Assembly (NCBI GenBank): GCA_022780965.1
Contig: JALEUQ010000053.1
Span: 1-64,000 of the forward strand
Origin: Clostridiales bacterium
GTDB lineage: Bacteria; Bacillota; Clostridia; Peptostreptococcales; Anaerovoracaceae
Direction: 5' to 3'
DNA length: 64,000 bases
Part shown: positions 1 to 8,167 of the stretch, piece after piece
Numbering within the stretch: position 1 is the first letter of the stretch
How the letters are laid out: every line of letters starts with the position of its first letter
Made by a program: the position numbers and the translations under genes
The notes under the pieces: generated by a model
Databases searched by the model: none
What the model was told of the DNA's origin: nothing
The model's input: the letters and a program-made list of their open reading frames with translations, nothing else

Positions 1-1537
1 TCTTGAGCCGTTCAATGTGTCTCTGCCTCATCAGTACTGTAATTTCGTCGATTACTTCTTCTAACGGCTCAACATTTGAAGCCGATGTGGTTTCTTCGTT
101 GACGAACGCTCTGACTGCGTTGGCCAGAATATCGAGAACCGCCTCGCTTAGAACTCTTATATCCTCCTTAGCAGATTCGCTGAAGGACAGACCTTTATCA
201 TGAAGTTCCTGTGCCGATTCGGCAAGGTTGAGAGAGTGATCTGAAATTCTTTCAAGATCTCCTACGGCCTGCAGCTCAAGTGACAGACAGCGGCTGTCCT
301 CAGAGGACATGTTCTTCTTGCCAAGCTGTACCAGATACTTTCCGATCTGGTCTTCGTAGTGGTCAATTTCCTGTTCTGAAGCTTTGATTTTGTCAAATAC
401 CGCCTGATCAAAATTTGAATACAGCCCGATGGCATTTTTGATATCATCCAAAGCCTTCTTAGCCATTTCATCGACAAGACTCTTGCTCTGCTGAAGTGCG
501 AATGTAGGTGTTGCCATGAAGCTTTCATCGAGAACAGCGAATGTAGTGTCTTCTTCTACTTCCTTGTCAGGGAAGAGGCGAATCATTACCATCTCAATAT
601 ATTTGGTGAACGGGAACAGGATGATAACTACAAAAATGTTAAAGCATGTATGTATCACGGCTATTCCTGCAATTCCGGCGCTCTGAGCCATGAATCCGAA
701 GCCGATGAATGCGTGAATAAGATAGAAGAGCACGAGGAATACTGCTGCACCTATGAGATTGGCAATAAGGTAGGAAAATGCAGCTCTCTTACCGTTGGTT
801 CCCTGTCCGATACTGGCAATCATAGGCGAAATGCTGGCACCTACGTTCTGACCTACAACCATAGGGACTACGACAGCATATCCGACAGGACTTGATAGGG
901 CAATTGCCTGCAGTATACCTACTGAGGCTGATGAACTCTGTACTATTGCGGTAAGTACAAGTCCTACTGCAAATGCCAGGAACGGATTGCTGAGCACTTC
1001 CATGATATCAGCAAACATTTTGCTTTCACTGAGCGGAGTCATAGCATCGCTCATTGTTGATATTCCTGCCATGAGCACTGCGAATCCCACCATGATTCTG
1101 CCGATATTCGCTTTTTTTGTACTTTTTTTGCGAATTATGAATATTACACCAATGAGCGCTAGAACTGGTGCAAAAGATGATGGCTTGAGCAGCTGCAGGA
1201 AAAAATTACTGCTGCTGATGCCTGTCATTGACAGGAGCCATGCTGTTACCGTCGTTCCGACTTTGGCTCCCAGAATTACATTGATAGCCTGCTGAAGGCT
1301 CATAATCTGCGAATTAACAAGACCGATTACCATTACAGTGGTAGCTGATGATGACTGGATTGCTGCGGTAACGCCGACACCCAGAAGCAGTGCCTTCAGT
1401 TTGTTTGACATGATTGCCTGAAGGATAGCCTCGAACTTGCCGCCTGCAAGTCGCTCAAGGCTGTGACTCATTACATTCATTCCATATAAAAAGAATGCAA
1501 GTCCTCCTGCCAGAGTAAGGATGCTGAAAAAATTCAT
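1..1537 (-). CDS. Na/Pi cotransporter family protein with PhoU-like tail (partial, runs off left edge)
   Basis: This gene is absent from the ORF track because it has no stop inside the window. I translated the minus strand from the ATG at 1537, which follows AAGGAG. The protein starts MNFFSILTLAGGLAFFLYGMNVMS and has the two inverted Na/Pi-cotransporter repeats, each with a QSSSA signature (QSSSATT near residue 60, QSSSASVG near 200). A hydrophilic helical region after about residue 330 resembles a PhoU domain (EIDHYEDQIGKY, DLERISDHSLNLAESAQELHDKG). Known members of this family are membrane proteins for sodium-coupled phosphate uptake; some PhoU-tailed ones may instead act in export or regulation. 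It is divergent from the DMT exporter. Family is secure, substrate is inferred. Confidence 0.93.
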   Translation of the reverse strand, partial: MNFFSILTLAGGLAFFLYGMNVMSHSLERLAGGKFEAILQAIMSNKLKALLLGVGVTAAIQSSSATTVMVIGLVNSQIMSLQQAINVILGAKVGTTVTAWLLSMTGISSSNFFLQLLKPSSFAPVLALIGVIFIIRKKSTKKANIGRIMVGFAVLMAGISTMSDAMTPLSESKMFADIMEVLSNPFLAFAVGLVLTAIVQSSSASVGILQAIALSSPVGYAVVVPMVVGQNVGASISPMIASIGQGTNGKRAAFSYLIANLIGAAVFLVLFYLIHAFIGFGFMAQSAGIAGIAVIHTCFNIFVVIILFPFTKYIEMVMIRLFPDKEVEEDTTFAVLDESFMATPTFALQQSKSLVDEMAKKALDDIKNAIGLYSNFDQAVFDKIKASEQEIDHYEDQIGKYLVQLGKKNMSSEDSRCLSLELQAVGDLERISDHSLNLAESAQELHDKGLSFSESAKEDIRVLSEAVLDILANAVRAFVNEETTSASNVEPLEEVIDEITVLMRQRHIERLK

Positions 1538-1604
1538 CTGATACTTCTCCTTAAAACAATAAATACACCTAGCGGCAGGGCTGAATCAAGTGCAACCCTC
1601 ACCA

Positions 1605-1632
1605 AATATAATAATAGCCATGATTATGACAA
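1605..1632 (-). promoter_or_regulatory. Promoter of the Na/Pi cotransporter gene
   Basis: Read on the minus strand, TTGTCA (1632-1627) is followed by 16 bases and TATATT (1610-1605). It lies about 70 bases before the start codon. Confidence 0.5.
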
Positions 1633-1647
1633 TTTTCAAGAAATATA

Positions 1648-1656
1648 TGATACAAT
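1648..1656 (+). promoter_or_regulatory. Extended -10 promoter of the DMT transporter gene
   Basis: TGATACAAT is a TGn extended -10 element. It lies about 38 bases before the preferred GTG start. No good -35 is visible at 17 bases. Confidence 0.45.
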
Positions 1657-1693
1657 TGTAAACAATAGAACAAAACTTATGGAGGATACATTT

Positions 1694-2590
1694 GTGAACA
1701 ACAGAGTTAAGGCTAATATTGCAGCTTTCATAACAGTTTTTTTATGGGCGTCAGCATTTCCGCTGACAAAAATTATCGGTGATCAGTTTTCGGCTAATTC
1801 GCTCAGCTTCATGAGATGTCTGATTGCAGCACTTCTGATGATAGTGATAGGCGTTTTTTCAAAGAGCCCTGAACTTCACATGAGGAAACCTGCAGCAAAA
1901 AAAGACTGGCTGTATTTCTTCGCAGCAGGGGCAACAGGGTTTGCATTCTATTATATCTGCTTCAACAAAGGTCTGGAGACGCTATCTTCTGCAGAGTCAT
2001 CAGTAATATGCGCCACGGCACCGGTTATAACTTCCATACTTGTGTATTTTTTCTTCAAAGAAAGAATCAATATTATTGGATGGATTTCAATTCTAGGCGC
2101 ATTCGCCGGTGTTGGGATAATGCTCATGTGGAACGGTGTTTTCTCAATTAAAGTCGGTGCATTCTGGATTCTGGCTCTTTCTGTATTTTTCAGTTTTTAC
2201 AACATAATCAGCAGGAAACTTACGGACAAAGGGTATACGTCTCTGGAGATTGTGGCTTATGGAGCCATATGCGCATCAATTATAATGATATTCTTCCTTC
2301 CGCAATCTGTAAGTGAACTTGCGAAGGCCGATGCACCGGCAGTGCTTTCTGTGATATATCTGGGACTGCTTCCTACAGGTGTGTCTTACATTCTCTGGTC
2401 GAAGGCGATTGAGCTTTCGGAGAGAACCAGCGAGGTTACAAACTATATCTTCGTTACTCCGCTGCTTTCCACTGTAATGGGGTTCATGATGCTGAGGGAG
2501 GTGCCGGACATGGCGACGATTATTGGAGGTATCATCATAATAATCGGAGTTGTTACTTTCAGTATGAAGGGAACGCCAAGGGAACAGTAA
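1694..2590 (+). CDS. DMT-family (EamA) transporter
   Basis: A 298-residue polytopic membrane protein with about ten hydrophobic segments arranged as two EamA halves. The first half has the pattern FLWASAFPLTKIIG; the second has a matching VFFSFYNIISRKLTDKG segment. The family exports metabolites or amino acids; the substrate here is unknown. The ORF track starts at ATG 1679, but GGAGG at 1681-1685 lies inside that start. The in-frame GTG at 1694 is 8 bases after the GGAGG, so I take GTG as the real start (MNNRVKANIAAF). It is convergent with butyrate kinase across a shared terminator. Confidence 0.88.
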   Translation: MNNRVKANIAAFITVFLWASAFPLTKIIGDQFSANSLSFMRCLIAALLMIVIGVFSKSPELHMRKPAAKKDWLYFFAAGATGFAFYYICFNKGLETLSSAESSVICATAPVITSILVYFFFKERINIIGWISILGAFAGVGIMLMWNGVFSIKVGAFWILALSVFFSFYNIISRKLTDKGYTSLEIVAYGAICASIIMIFFLPQSVSELAKADAPAVLSVIYLGLLPTGVSYILWSKAIELSERTSEVTNYIFVTPLLSTVMGFMMLREVPDMATIIGGIIIIIGVVTFSMKGTPREQ

Positions 2591-2642
2591 TGCCTGAAGC
2601 TGGATAAATAGTGAAAACTTTTAATTTGTAGTGAATATAAGC

Positions 2643-2671
2643 AAAAACAGAGCCTAATAGGCTCTGTTTTT
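2643..2671. terminator. Bidirectional intrinsic terminator
   Basis: An 11-bp perfect stem, AAAACAGAGCC (2644-2654) with GGCTCTGTTTT (2660-2670), has a 5-base loop and T or A runs on both sides. It serves the convergent DMT transporter and butyrate kinase genes. Confidence 0.85.
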
Positions 2672-2685
2672 AGTTCATTTTAATG

Positions 2686-3762
2686 TTAACCTGCTGTATA
2701 AACCATTGGTTCTTCTTCGCCTGTTATTACTCTTAATGCACCTTCTGCCAGTGCCAGAAGTTCATCTTCTCCAGGGTAGATTGTGATTGGTGCAATCCAG
2801 CTGCATCTTTCCTTAACGCCTTCGATTACGAATTCATCACGAGCGATGCCTCCGGTGATAAGAATCTGGTCAACATTGCCGCAGAGTACTGTGGCTGCAC
2901 CGCCGATATCCTTGGAAAGCTGGAGAACGAAAGCATCCATTACCAGTCTGGCTTTCTTGTCGCCGGCTTCGATCATGTTGTCAACATCAATCATGTTGTT
3001 TGTTCCAAGATGAGCTGCGAAACCGCCCTGACCAACAAGCTTTTTCTTCATTTCTTCAAGTGTGTACTTACCTGAGTAGCAGAGCTCTACAAGCGGGCCG
3101 ACAGGAAGTCTTCCTGAACGTTCAGGTGAGAAGCATCCGTCTCCGTCGAGAGCCTGAGGAACTTCAATCATCTTGCCTTTCTCGTGAGCTGCTACACTTA
3201 CTCCGCCACCAAGGTGAACGATAATAAGGTTCAAATCCTTGTAGTGTGAACCGATGTCATTAGCATATCTCTTGCCGATTGCTTTCTGATTAAGTGCGTG
3301 TACTACGCAAGTTCTTGGGATTTCAGGCATGCCGGAGATTCTTGCAGCAGGCATGAGTTCATCAACGACTACCGGGTCGCAGATGTAAGCCTTAACTCCG
3401 ATATCTTCTGCTATTTCTCTAGCCAGAACACCGCCCAGGTTTGATGCATGCTGACCTGTTCTGCCAATGAGAAGGTCGTGATATACGAGATCTGTTACTT
3501 CATATGTGCCGCCTTCGATAGGCTTGAGGAAACCGCCTCTTCCTACGCAAACGTCGATGCTTTCCAGAGGAATATTGTTTTCTTTGAGAGCATCTTCGAT
3601 GATGTCCTTTCTGAAACCCTTCTGATCAGCAATCTTTTCGTACTCTGCCAGCTCTTCTGTGCTGTGTCTGAGAGTCTTGTCGAATACTTTGTCTGTGTCT
3701 TCGAATACTGCAATCTTGGTTGAAGTTGAACCAGGATTGATGATTAAGCTTCTTACTGCCAT
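2686..3762 (-). CDS. buk: Butyrate kinase
   Basis: A 358-residue cytoplasmic acetokinase-family enzyme that interconverts butyryl phosphate plus ADP with butyrate plus ATP, the last step of one fermentative butyrate route. The N-terminus has the ASKHA phosphate-binding pattern (LIINPGSTSTKIAVFED). Also visible are the VGRGGFLKPIEGGTY segment, HLGGGVSVAAHEKG and a C-terminal LITGGIARDE. Length matches Buk (about 355) rather than acetate kinase (about 400), and a separate ackA lies at 38.5 kb. Phosphotransbutyrylase, its usual partner, is not adjacent. Branched-chain acyl phosphates are possible alternative substrates. The start is preceded by AGGAG at normal spacing. Confidence 0.95.
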   Translation of the reverse strand: MAVRSLIINPGSTSTKIAVFEDTDKVFDKTLRHSTEELAEYEKIADQKGFRKDIIEDALKENNIPLESIDVCVGRGGFLKPIEGGTYEVTDLVYHDLLIGRTGQHASNLGGVLAREIAEDIGVKAYICDPVVVDELMPAARISGMPEIPRTCVVHALNQKAIGKRYANDIGSHYKDLNLIIVHLGGGVSVAAHEKGKMIEVPQALDGDGCFSPERSGRLPVGPLVELCYSGKYTLEEMKKKLVGQGGFAAHLGTNNMIDVDNMIEAGDKKARLVMDAFVLQLSKDIGGAATVLCGNVDQILITGGIARDEFVIEGVKERCSWIAPITIYPGEDELLALAEGALRVITGEEEPMVYTAG

Positions 3763-3782
3763 ATTAAATTACTCCTAACAAT

Positions 3783-4035
3783 AATAATCAAGTTAACGTT
3801 ATGGCTATAATATACCATACAAAATATTGGAAAGAAACAACAAAAGTCTGACGTAAGTAGAGAGTGAAGCATGTGTGATGCATGCGTATAGATGTACAAA
3901 AGAAAGGATAGGTAACATAAAATAAGAAAATACCACATAAGACAGTACAGCCCGTTATGGTTGATGAGAACAATATGTGCAGCTGCTCTGATGTTTGCGT
4001 TCGCTGGTTTGATGAATAACTGGGAATTTGGTTTA
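3783..4035. other. Intergenic stretch between buk and the T-box promoter; nothing assigned
   Basis: An AT-rich region upstream of buk. The 106-aa and 61-aa minus-strand ORFs here have no ribosome-binding site, are rich in Y, F and H, and resemble no family I know. A TATAAT-like box near 3804 lacks a partner -35. The buk promoter probably lies here but I cannot fix it. Confidence 0.5.
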
Positions 4036-4069
4036 TTATAACAAAAAATATCGAATTTTTTTGTTATAA
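4036..4069. repeat. Perfect 13-bp inverted repeat upstream of the T-box promoter
   Basis: TTATAACAAAAAA (4036-4048) is matched exactly by TTTTTTGTTATAA (4057-4069) around an 8-base centre. It ends 3 bases before the -35 box at 4073. It could be an operator or an AT-rich hairpin; the lack of GC makes it a poor terminator. Confidence 0.7.
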
Positions 4070-4072
4070 CCA

Positions 4073-4101
4073 TTGACTGAAGGTGAGTTATCGATTAAAA
4101 T
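4073..4101 (+). promoter_or_regulatory. Promoter of the T-box/symporter transcript
   Basis: TTGACT (4073-4078), a 17-base spacer and TAAAAT (4096-4101) match a vegetative sigma promoter. Transcription would start near 4108, just before the T-box leader. Confidence 0.75.
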
Positions 4102-4121
4102 TACTTGTAATTTAATAAGGT

Positions 4122-4406
4122 AAAGGCTGTGAAAGGAAGGAGTACCTTTGAGGAGACTGATCAGAGAGTTGCTGTTTGGTGAGAAGCGCGTAGTTACTTA
4201 TTGGGAATACATCCTGGAGCCGCACACTGAAAGCCGATTGCAATAGGTTATTAGGATGTGACGGGTGTGCCCGTTAAAGCACGAGAGTATAATCATGTTT
4301 TTCGAATATCATGACGTACTTGATGAGGTTGTCGCTGTGAGGCGATGACGAACTGAGGTGGTACCGCGGTAATATCCGCCCTCTGTTGACAGAGGGCGGT
4401 TTTTTA
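4122..4406 (+). promoter_or_regulatory. T-box riboswitch, apparent tyrosine (UAC) specifier
   Basis: The leader has the standard T-box elements in order. A stem I start (CAGAGAGTTGCTG) is followed by a specifier-loop strand GGGAATACATCCTGGAGC. Next come the GACGGGTGTGCCCGTTA stem and the T-box sequence ACTGAGGTGGTACCGCGG (4352-4369). The leader ends in a 10-bp terminator stem, CCGCCCTCTG/CAGAGGGCGG, plus TTTTTT (4376-4405). Read by the usual GAA-NNN-A convention the specifier codon is TAC (4208-4210), tyrosine. Uncharged tRNA-Tyr would therefore relieve termination and raise expression of the downstream symporter. The T-box call is firm; the specifier is a by-eye reading. Confidence 0.92.
4376..4405 (+). 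terminator. T-box regulated intrinsic terminator
   Basis: A 10-bp GC-rich stem with a TTGA loop is followed by six T residues. It overlaps the antiterminator made with the T-box sequence. Confidence 0.92.
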
Positions 4407-4474
4407 TGTCTTAATTGACAGGCCCAAGCCAGCCTTCTGATATTGCAAATCATTATTATAAGGAGGATTTATTT

Positions 4475-6058
4475 ATGGGCGTAAAACTTATGAGTGTAGT
4501 AATGCTGGTCATATTCTTTGCTGTAATGATCGGCGTTGGACTGCAGACAAGAAAAAAGGCTTCATCAGTTGATGGATTCGTGCTGGGAAGCCGTAACGTA
4601 GGTCCGTGGATTACGGCATTCGCTTTCGGAACATCATATTTCTCAGCAGTAATCTTCGTAGGTTATGCAGGCCAGTTCGGATGGAACTTCGGGCTGTCAG
4701 CAACATGGGCAGGACTTGGCAATGCGTTCATCGGTTCACTTCTTGCCTGGAATATCCTGGGCAGAAGAACAAGAATCATGACTCAGCATCTTGATGCCAA
4801 GACAATGCCGGACTTCTTCGGCAAGAGATTCGATTCAGTCAAGCTGAAGGTTATGGCTTCAATAATCGTATTCATATTCCTGATTCCTTACACTGCATCG
4901 CTGTACAACGGACTTTCATCTCTGTTCGGTCTTGTATTTGACATCCCGTACTGGGTAGTAATCGCAATCATGGCAGTGCTTACAGGTTTTTATGTAATAT
5001 TCGGAGGATACATGGCTACTGCCATCAATGACTTCATTCAGGGTATAATAATGCTCTTTGGAATCAGCGCAGTTATTGGTGCTGTTCTCAGCGACAACGG
5101 CGGTCTTGTGGCAGCAACACAGAAGCTGTCTGCAGTACCGGCAGAAGGATGGAGCGGCGGTGCATTTTCATCATTCCTTGGACCGGATCCGCTTGCACTT
5201 CTTTTCGTTGTAATCCTTACTTCACTTGGTACATGGGGACTGCCTCAGATGGTCGGCAAGTTCTATGCTATCAAGAGCGAGAAAGACATACACAAAGGTA
5301 CCGTTATATCAACAATATTTGCTATTATCGTAGCCGGAGGATGCTACTTCCTGGGCGGTTTCGGCAGACTCTATGCCGATAAGGTCCCTTATCAGCCTGA
5401 CGGTGTTACTCCGTTCTTTGACAAGATTGTTCCAACAATGCTGTCAACGCTGCCTGCAATCGTAATAGCAGTCGTAATCGTACTTGTACTCTCTGCTTCG
5501 ATGTCAACACTTTCATCACTGGTACTGACATCAAGCTCAACTTTCACACTGGACGTTATCAAGCCTGCAAGCAAGACTGAGATGTCAGAAAAGAAGCAGG
5601 TTACCATTATGAGACTTTTCATCGTATTCTTCATTCTGGTTTCAGCAGTAATTGCAGTTATTAAGGATGCACATCCAGAAATCACATTCATTGCTCAGAT
5701 GATGGGTGTTTCATGGGGTGCTCTGGCAGGTGCTTTCCTGGCTCCATTCTTATATGGTCTTTACTGGAAGGGCATTACAAAGTCTTCTGTAGTTGTATGC
5801 TTCATCTGGGGATGTGCAATTGAAATTCTCCAGCTGTTCATTTCACTGGGCGGTATTGATATCAGCGGATGGGGTCCGGTTCTCGGATACATTTTCGCAT
5901 CATCAATCAGATCAGGCGTAATTGCCATGGTCGGCGGCCTTATCATAGTACCGGTTGTAAGCAAGCTTACTGCCAAGATGGACAGCAAGGCTGTTGAAGA
6001 TACATTCTCATGTTACGAAGAGCAGGTTTCAGTTAAGAAGACTGAGGCTCTGGACTAA
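4475..6058 (+). CDS. Sodium:solute symporter (SSS family), predicted tyrosine/amino-acid uptake
   Basis: A 527-residue membrane protein with about 13 hydrophobic segments, typical of PutP-like sodium:solute symporters. Family signatures are DGFVLGSRNVGPWITAFAFG in the first helices and GGYMATAINDFIQGIIM in the middle. The ORF track begins at 4415, inside the leader. AGGAGG at 4461-4466 sets the start at ATG 4475 (MGVKLMSVVM), 8 bases away. Control by a T-box makes an amino acid the likely substrate, and the UAC specifier points to tyrosine. That is inference from regulation; the protein sequence alone does not fix the substrate. Confidence 0.9.
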   Translation: MGVKLMSVVMLVIFFAVMIGVGLQTRKKASSVDGFVLGSRNVGPWITAFAFGTSYFSAVIFVGYAGQFGWNFGLSATWAGLGNAFIGSLLAWNILGRRTRIMTQHLDAKTMPDFFGKRFDSVKLKVMASIIVFIFLIPYTASLYNGLSSLFGLVFDIPYWVVIAIMAVLTGFYVIFGGYMATAINDFIQGIIMLFGISAVIGAVLSDNGGLVAATQKLSAVPAEGWSGGAFSSFLGPDPLALLFVVILTSLGTWGLPQMVGKFYAIKSEKDIHKGTVISTIFAIIVAGGCYFLGGFGRLYADKVPYQPDGVTPFFDKIVPTMLSTLPAIVIAVVIVLVLSASMSTLSSLVLTSSSTFTLDVIKPASKTEMSEKKQVTIMRLFIVFFILVSAVIAVIKDAHPEITFIAQMMGVSWGALAGAFLAPFLYGLYWKGITKSSVVVCFIWGCAIEILQLFISLGGIDISGWGPVLGYIFASSIRSGVIAMVGGLIIVPVVSKLTAKMDSKAVEDTFSCYEEQVSVKKTEALD

Positions 6059-6120
6059 TATTGAAACGTGCAGGAGGATGAATCACATTCAATTGTCATC
6101 GCCTGCAGATAAGTAAAAAA

Positions 6121-6164
6121 AGAGACACAGGTTGCCTGAGATAATCAGACAGTCCTGTGTCTTT
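6121..6164. terminator. Terminator between convergent symporter and L,D-transpeptidase genes
   Basis: AGACACAGG (6123-6131) pairs with CCTGTGTCT (6154-6162), and an inner CTGA/TCAG stem sits in the loop. The arms are flanked by A-rich and T-rich sequence, so it can work in both directions. A very similar hairpin is at 27336. Confidence 0.75.
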
Positions 6165-6188
6165 ATTGTTTAAGGATGGGCAGAGCGA

Positions 6189-6947
6189 TTACTGGTCATA
6201 AATTTCACAGTATGTTTTCTGCGGAATGTTTTCATATATCCACTTGGCATTTTCTATGTCAAGTCTTATGCAGCCTTTTGATACAGATTTGCCGAGGGTT
6301 GGATCCTGTACTTTATTTGGTTCGCTGTCAATTTCGTACGGCACGGAATGGAACAGGTAAACATCCCATATCTTAGTGGCGTACCAGAGCCTTCCGCCCT
6401 CAGAATCAAAATACTTGAAATGGTAGGCATTTGTCTTTTCAGTTCCCATTCTGTAAACGGCACGCGGTGATTCATGTCCCGGGCGGCCATCTGCCATATC
6501 CCAGTAGTACAGTCTTTTCCAGTTGCCGACGGAACCCTGATAGACACCAACCTTATGAGTAGTGCAGTTTACAAGCAGAAGGTAATCTGTATCGCTTGCT
6601 ATACCGTCAGCTTTGGCGTCCATAAGAGCCAGATCCTTATCTATTTTAAGTTTGCCGTTATCGCCGAATGTGTATTTCTCGCCGTCAATGTTCTGTTCAC
6701 CGGTAGCCATAACACCGGTTTTCTCATCAAAGTAAAAAGTATCCCCGTTGATTTCCTTCCACCCTGTGCACATCTGACCGTCGCTGTCGTAGTAATAAAT
6801 GCTTCCACTGTCTTCATAGAATCCAATCAGTTTAACGCTTTCGGATTCAGATTTATCTGCCATCTTGAGGAGTAGGGAACCTGCACCAAGTGCCACAATC
6901 AGAGCAAGAAGCACTAATATCATTTTTTTTGTAAATCCTGTTTTCAT
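6189..6947 (-). CDS. L,D-transpeptidase with cell-wall-binding repeats
   Basis: A 252-residue membrane-anchored, extracytoplasmic protein. An N-terminal hydrophobic helix (MILVLLALIVALGAGSLLL) is followed by two choline-binding-like repeats with the GW...YF pattern (CTGWKEINGDTFYFDE). A YkuD catalytic domain ends in SKGCIRLD, whose Cys is the nucleophile that attacks the peptide stem. It should make 3-3 peptidoglycan cross-links or attach proteins to the wall. The ORF track extends to 7064, but GGAGA sits just before the ATG at 6947 (MKTGFTKKM) and the extra 39 residues run through its promoter. The usual HG in the SHGC motif is KG here, a mild variation. Confidence 0.9.
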   Translation of the reverse strand: MKTGFTKKMILVLLALIVALGAGSLLLKMADKSESESVKLIGFYEDSGSIYYYDSDGQMCTGWKEINGDTFYFDEKTGVMATGEQNIDGEKYTFGDNGKLKIDKDLALMDAKADGIASDTDYLLLVNCTTHKVGVYQGSVGNWKRLYYWDMADGRPGHESPRAVYRMGTEKTNAYHFKYFDSEGGRLWYATKIWDVYLFHSVPYEIDSEPNKVQDPTLGKSVSKGCIRLDIENAKWIYENIPQKTYCEIYDQ

Positions 6948-6981
6948 GTATGTCTCCGTTTCATGTTCAATAGCTAAAATC

Positions 6982-7010
6982 ATTATATGTTCACGCAGCA
7001 GGCGAGTCAA
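6982..7010 (-). promoter_or_regulatory. Promoter of the L,D-transpeptidase gene
   Basis: On the minus strand TTGACT (7010-7005) is followed by 17 bases and a perfect TATAAT (6987-6982). It is divergent from the bioB promoter. Confidence 0.8.
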
Positions 7011-7034
7011 CTGCAGCAAAATGCAAAATGTGAT

Positions 7035-7086
7035 GGTTAACAAATCAATAGGTACGGTTGACAATTATAGAAAGGGTGGCTATAAT
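7035..7086 (+). promoter_or_regulatory. bioB promoter with perfect consensus and flanking operator-like repeats
   Basis: TTGACA (7058-7063), exactly 17 bases and TATAAT (7081-7086) form a full consensus promoter. GGTTAACAA (7035-7043) and GGTTGACAA (7056-7064) are direct repeats 21 bases apart, and the second overlaps the -35. GGTTGACAA differs by one base from the right half of the Gram-positive BirA operator (GGTTTACAA). A strong promoter with such sites fits biotin-dependent repression. The repressor itself is not in the window. Confidence 0.75.
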
Positions 7087-7120
7087 TGAGTGGAACAAAT
7101 CATAGGAAAGAGGTCGGAAA

Positions 7121-8098
7121 ATGACTATAAATGAACTTGCGGACAAAATTATTAATGACGGATACAGAATTACCAGGGAAGACGATTTAAGCATCTTTCT
7201 AACTTGCGATTTAGATGAATTGCTGCGTGAGGCTGACAGAATAAGGACAGTCATTTGCGGCGACAAGGTTGACCTTTGCACTATTGTCAACGGCAGAAGC
7301 GGCAGGTGCGGAGAAGACTGCAAGTTTTGTGCACAGTCAATGCGCCATAATACCGGATGCGAACAGTATGAGTTCCTGGATGAAGATGAGATTGTTGCTC
7401 TCGCTAAATCAAATGAATCAGAGCTGGTTGACAGATACAGCATAGTCACATCCGGCAAATCGCTGACAGGCGATAGTTTCGAGAAAGTGATTAAAGCATT
7501 CGAAAGACTGAGAAAAGAATGCAGAATGGACCTTTGCGCATCGCTGGGATTTCTTACGGACGAACAGTTTAGAAGGCTGGTTGAGACGGGCGTAAGCAGC
7601 TACCACGCTAACATAGAAACGTCTAGAAGATATTTCCCAAGCATATGCACTACGCACACATATGAAGATAAAATTGACAATATTAGAAGAGCTCAGGAAG
7701 CTGGACTTTGTGTTTGCTCAGGCGGCATAATAGGAATGGGTGAGTCCTGGGAGGACCGTCTGGATATGGCGGTGTCACTTGCAGAGCTGGGAATTGAATC
7801 CATACCGATTAATGCACTTATGCCTATTGCCGGAACGCCTCTTGAGAACATGCCTCAGCTGACTGAAGATGAAATACTGAGAACAGTTGCATTCTTCAGA
7901 TTTATTAATCCGACAGCGAATATTAGGCTTGCGGCAGGAAGGGCAATAATGGAAAACAACGGTGAGCGAGCTTTCTCAGGAGGAGCGAGCGCGACAATTA
8001 CAGGTAATATGCTTACCACATCATCATCCACCATAAGGTCAGACAGAGAGATGCTGGAAAGAATGGGCAGGAATGTAACGCCTGCATATGCAGAATGA
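7121..8098 (+). CDS. bioB: Biotin synthase
   Basis: A 325-residue radical-SAM enzyme that inserts sulfur into dethiobiotin, the final step of biotin synthesis. The CxxxCxxC cluster that binds the SAM-cleaving [4Fe-4S] is Cys63-Cys67-Cys70 in GRCGEDCKFCAQS. Other family patterns are YHANIETS, CSGGIIGMGES and IPINALMPIAGTPL. The C-terminal RLAAGRAIMENNGERAFSGGAS provides further cofactor contacts. Length is normal. It stands alone with its own strong promoter and terminator; other bio genes are not nearby, so the cell may take up dethiobiotin or encode them elsewhere. Confidence 0.96.
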   Translation: MTINELADKIINDGYRITREDDLSIFLTCDLDELLREADRIRTVICGDKVDLCTIVNGRSGRCGEDCKFCAQSMRHNTGCEQYEFLDEDEIVALAKSNESELVDRYSIVTSGKSLTGDSFEKVIKAFERLRKECRMDLCASLGFLTDEQFRRLVETGVSSYHANIETSRRYFPSICTTHTYEDKIDNIRRAQEAGLCVCSGGIIGMGESWEDRLDMAVSLAELGIESIPINALMPIAGTPLENMPQLTEDEILRTVAFFRFINPTANIRLAAGRAIMENNGERAFSGGASATITGNMLTTSSSTIRSDREMLERMGRNVTPAYAE

Positions 8099-8105
8099 AA
8101 ATTAT

Positions 8106-8142
8106 AAGGACTCGGAACGTAATCCTGTTCCGAGTCCTTTTA
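8106..8142 (+). terminator. Intrinsic terminator after bioB
   Basis: AAGGACTCGGAAC (8106-8118) pairs perfectly over 13 bp with GTTCCGAGTCCTT (8127-8139) and is followed by T residues. It is placed to serve sufB on the other strand too. Confidence 0.88.
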
Positions 8143-8167
8143 TAAACATGTCTAATAATATAGTGTA

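Noticed and set aside
262-528. ORFs at 3-203, 262-528, 650-895 and 987-1295
   Set aside because: All are in the wrong frame or strand; the minus-strand Na/Pi cotransporter reading frame from 1537 covers the region without a stop.
2686-3762. Acetate kinase as product of the gene at 2.7 kb
   Set aside because: Length of 358 and the VGRGGFLKPIEGGTY pattern fit butyrate kinase; a true ackA is at 38.5 kb.
3753-4073. 106-aa and 61-aa minus-strand ORFs upstream of buk
   Set aside because: No ribosome-binding site, unlikely composition, and they cross the dyad before the T-box promoter.
4415-4474. Symporter start at 4415
   Set aside because: It begins just after the T-box terminator without a ribosome-binding site; AGGAGG marks ATG 4475.
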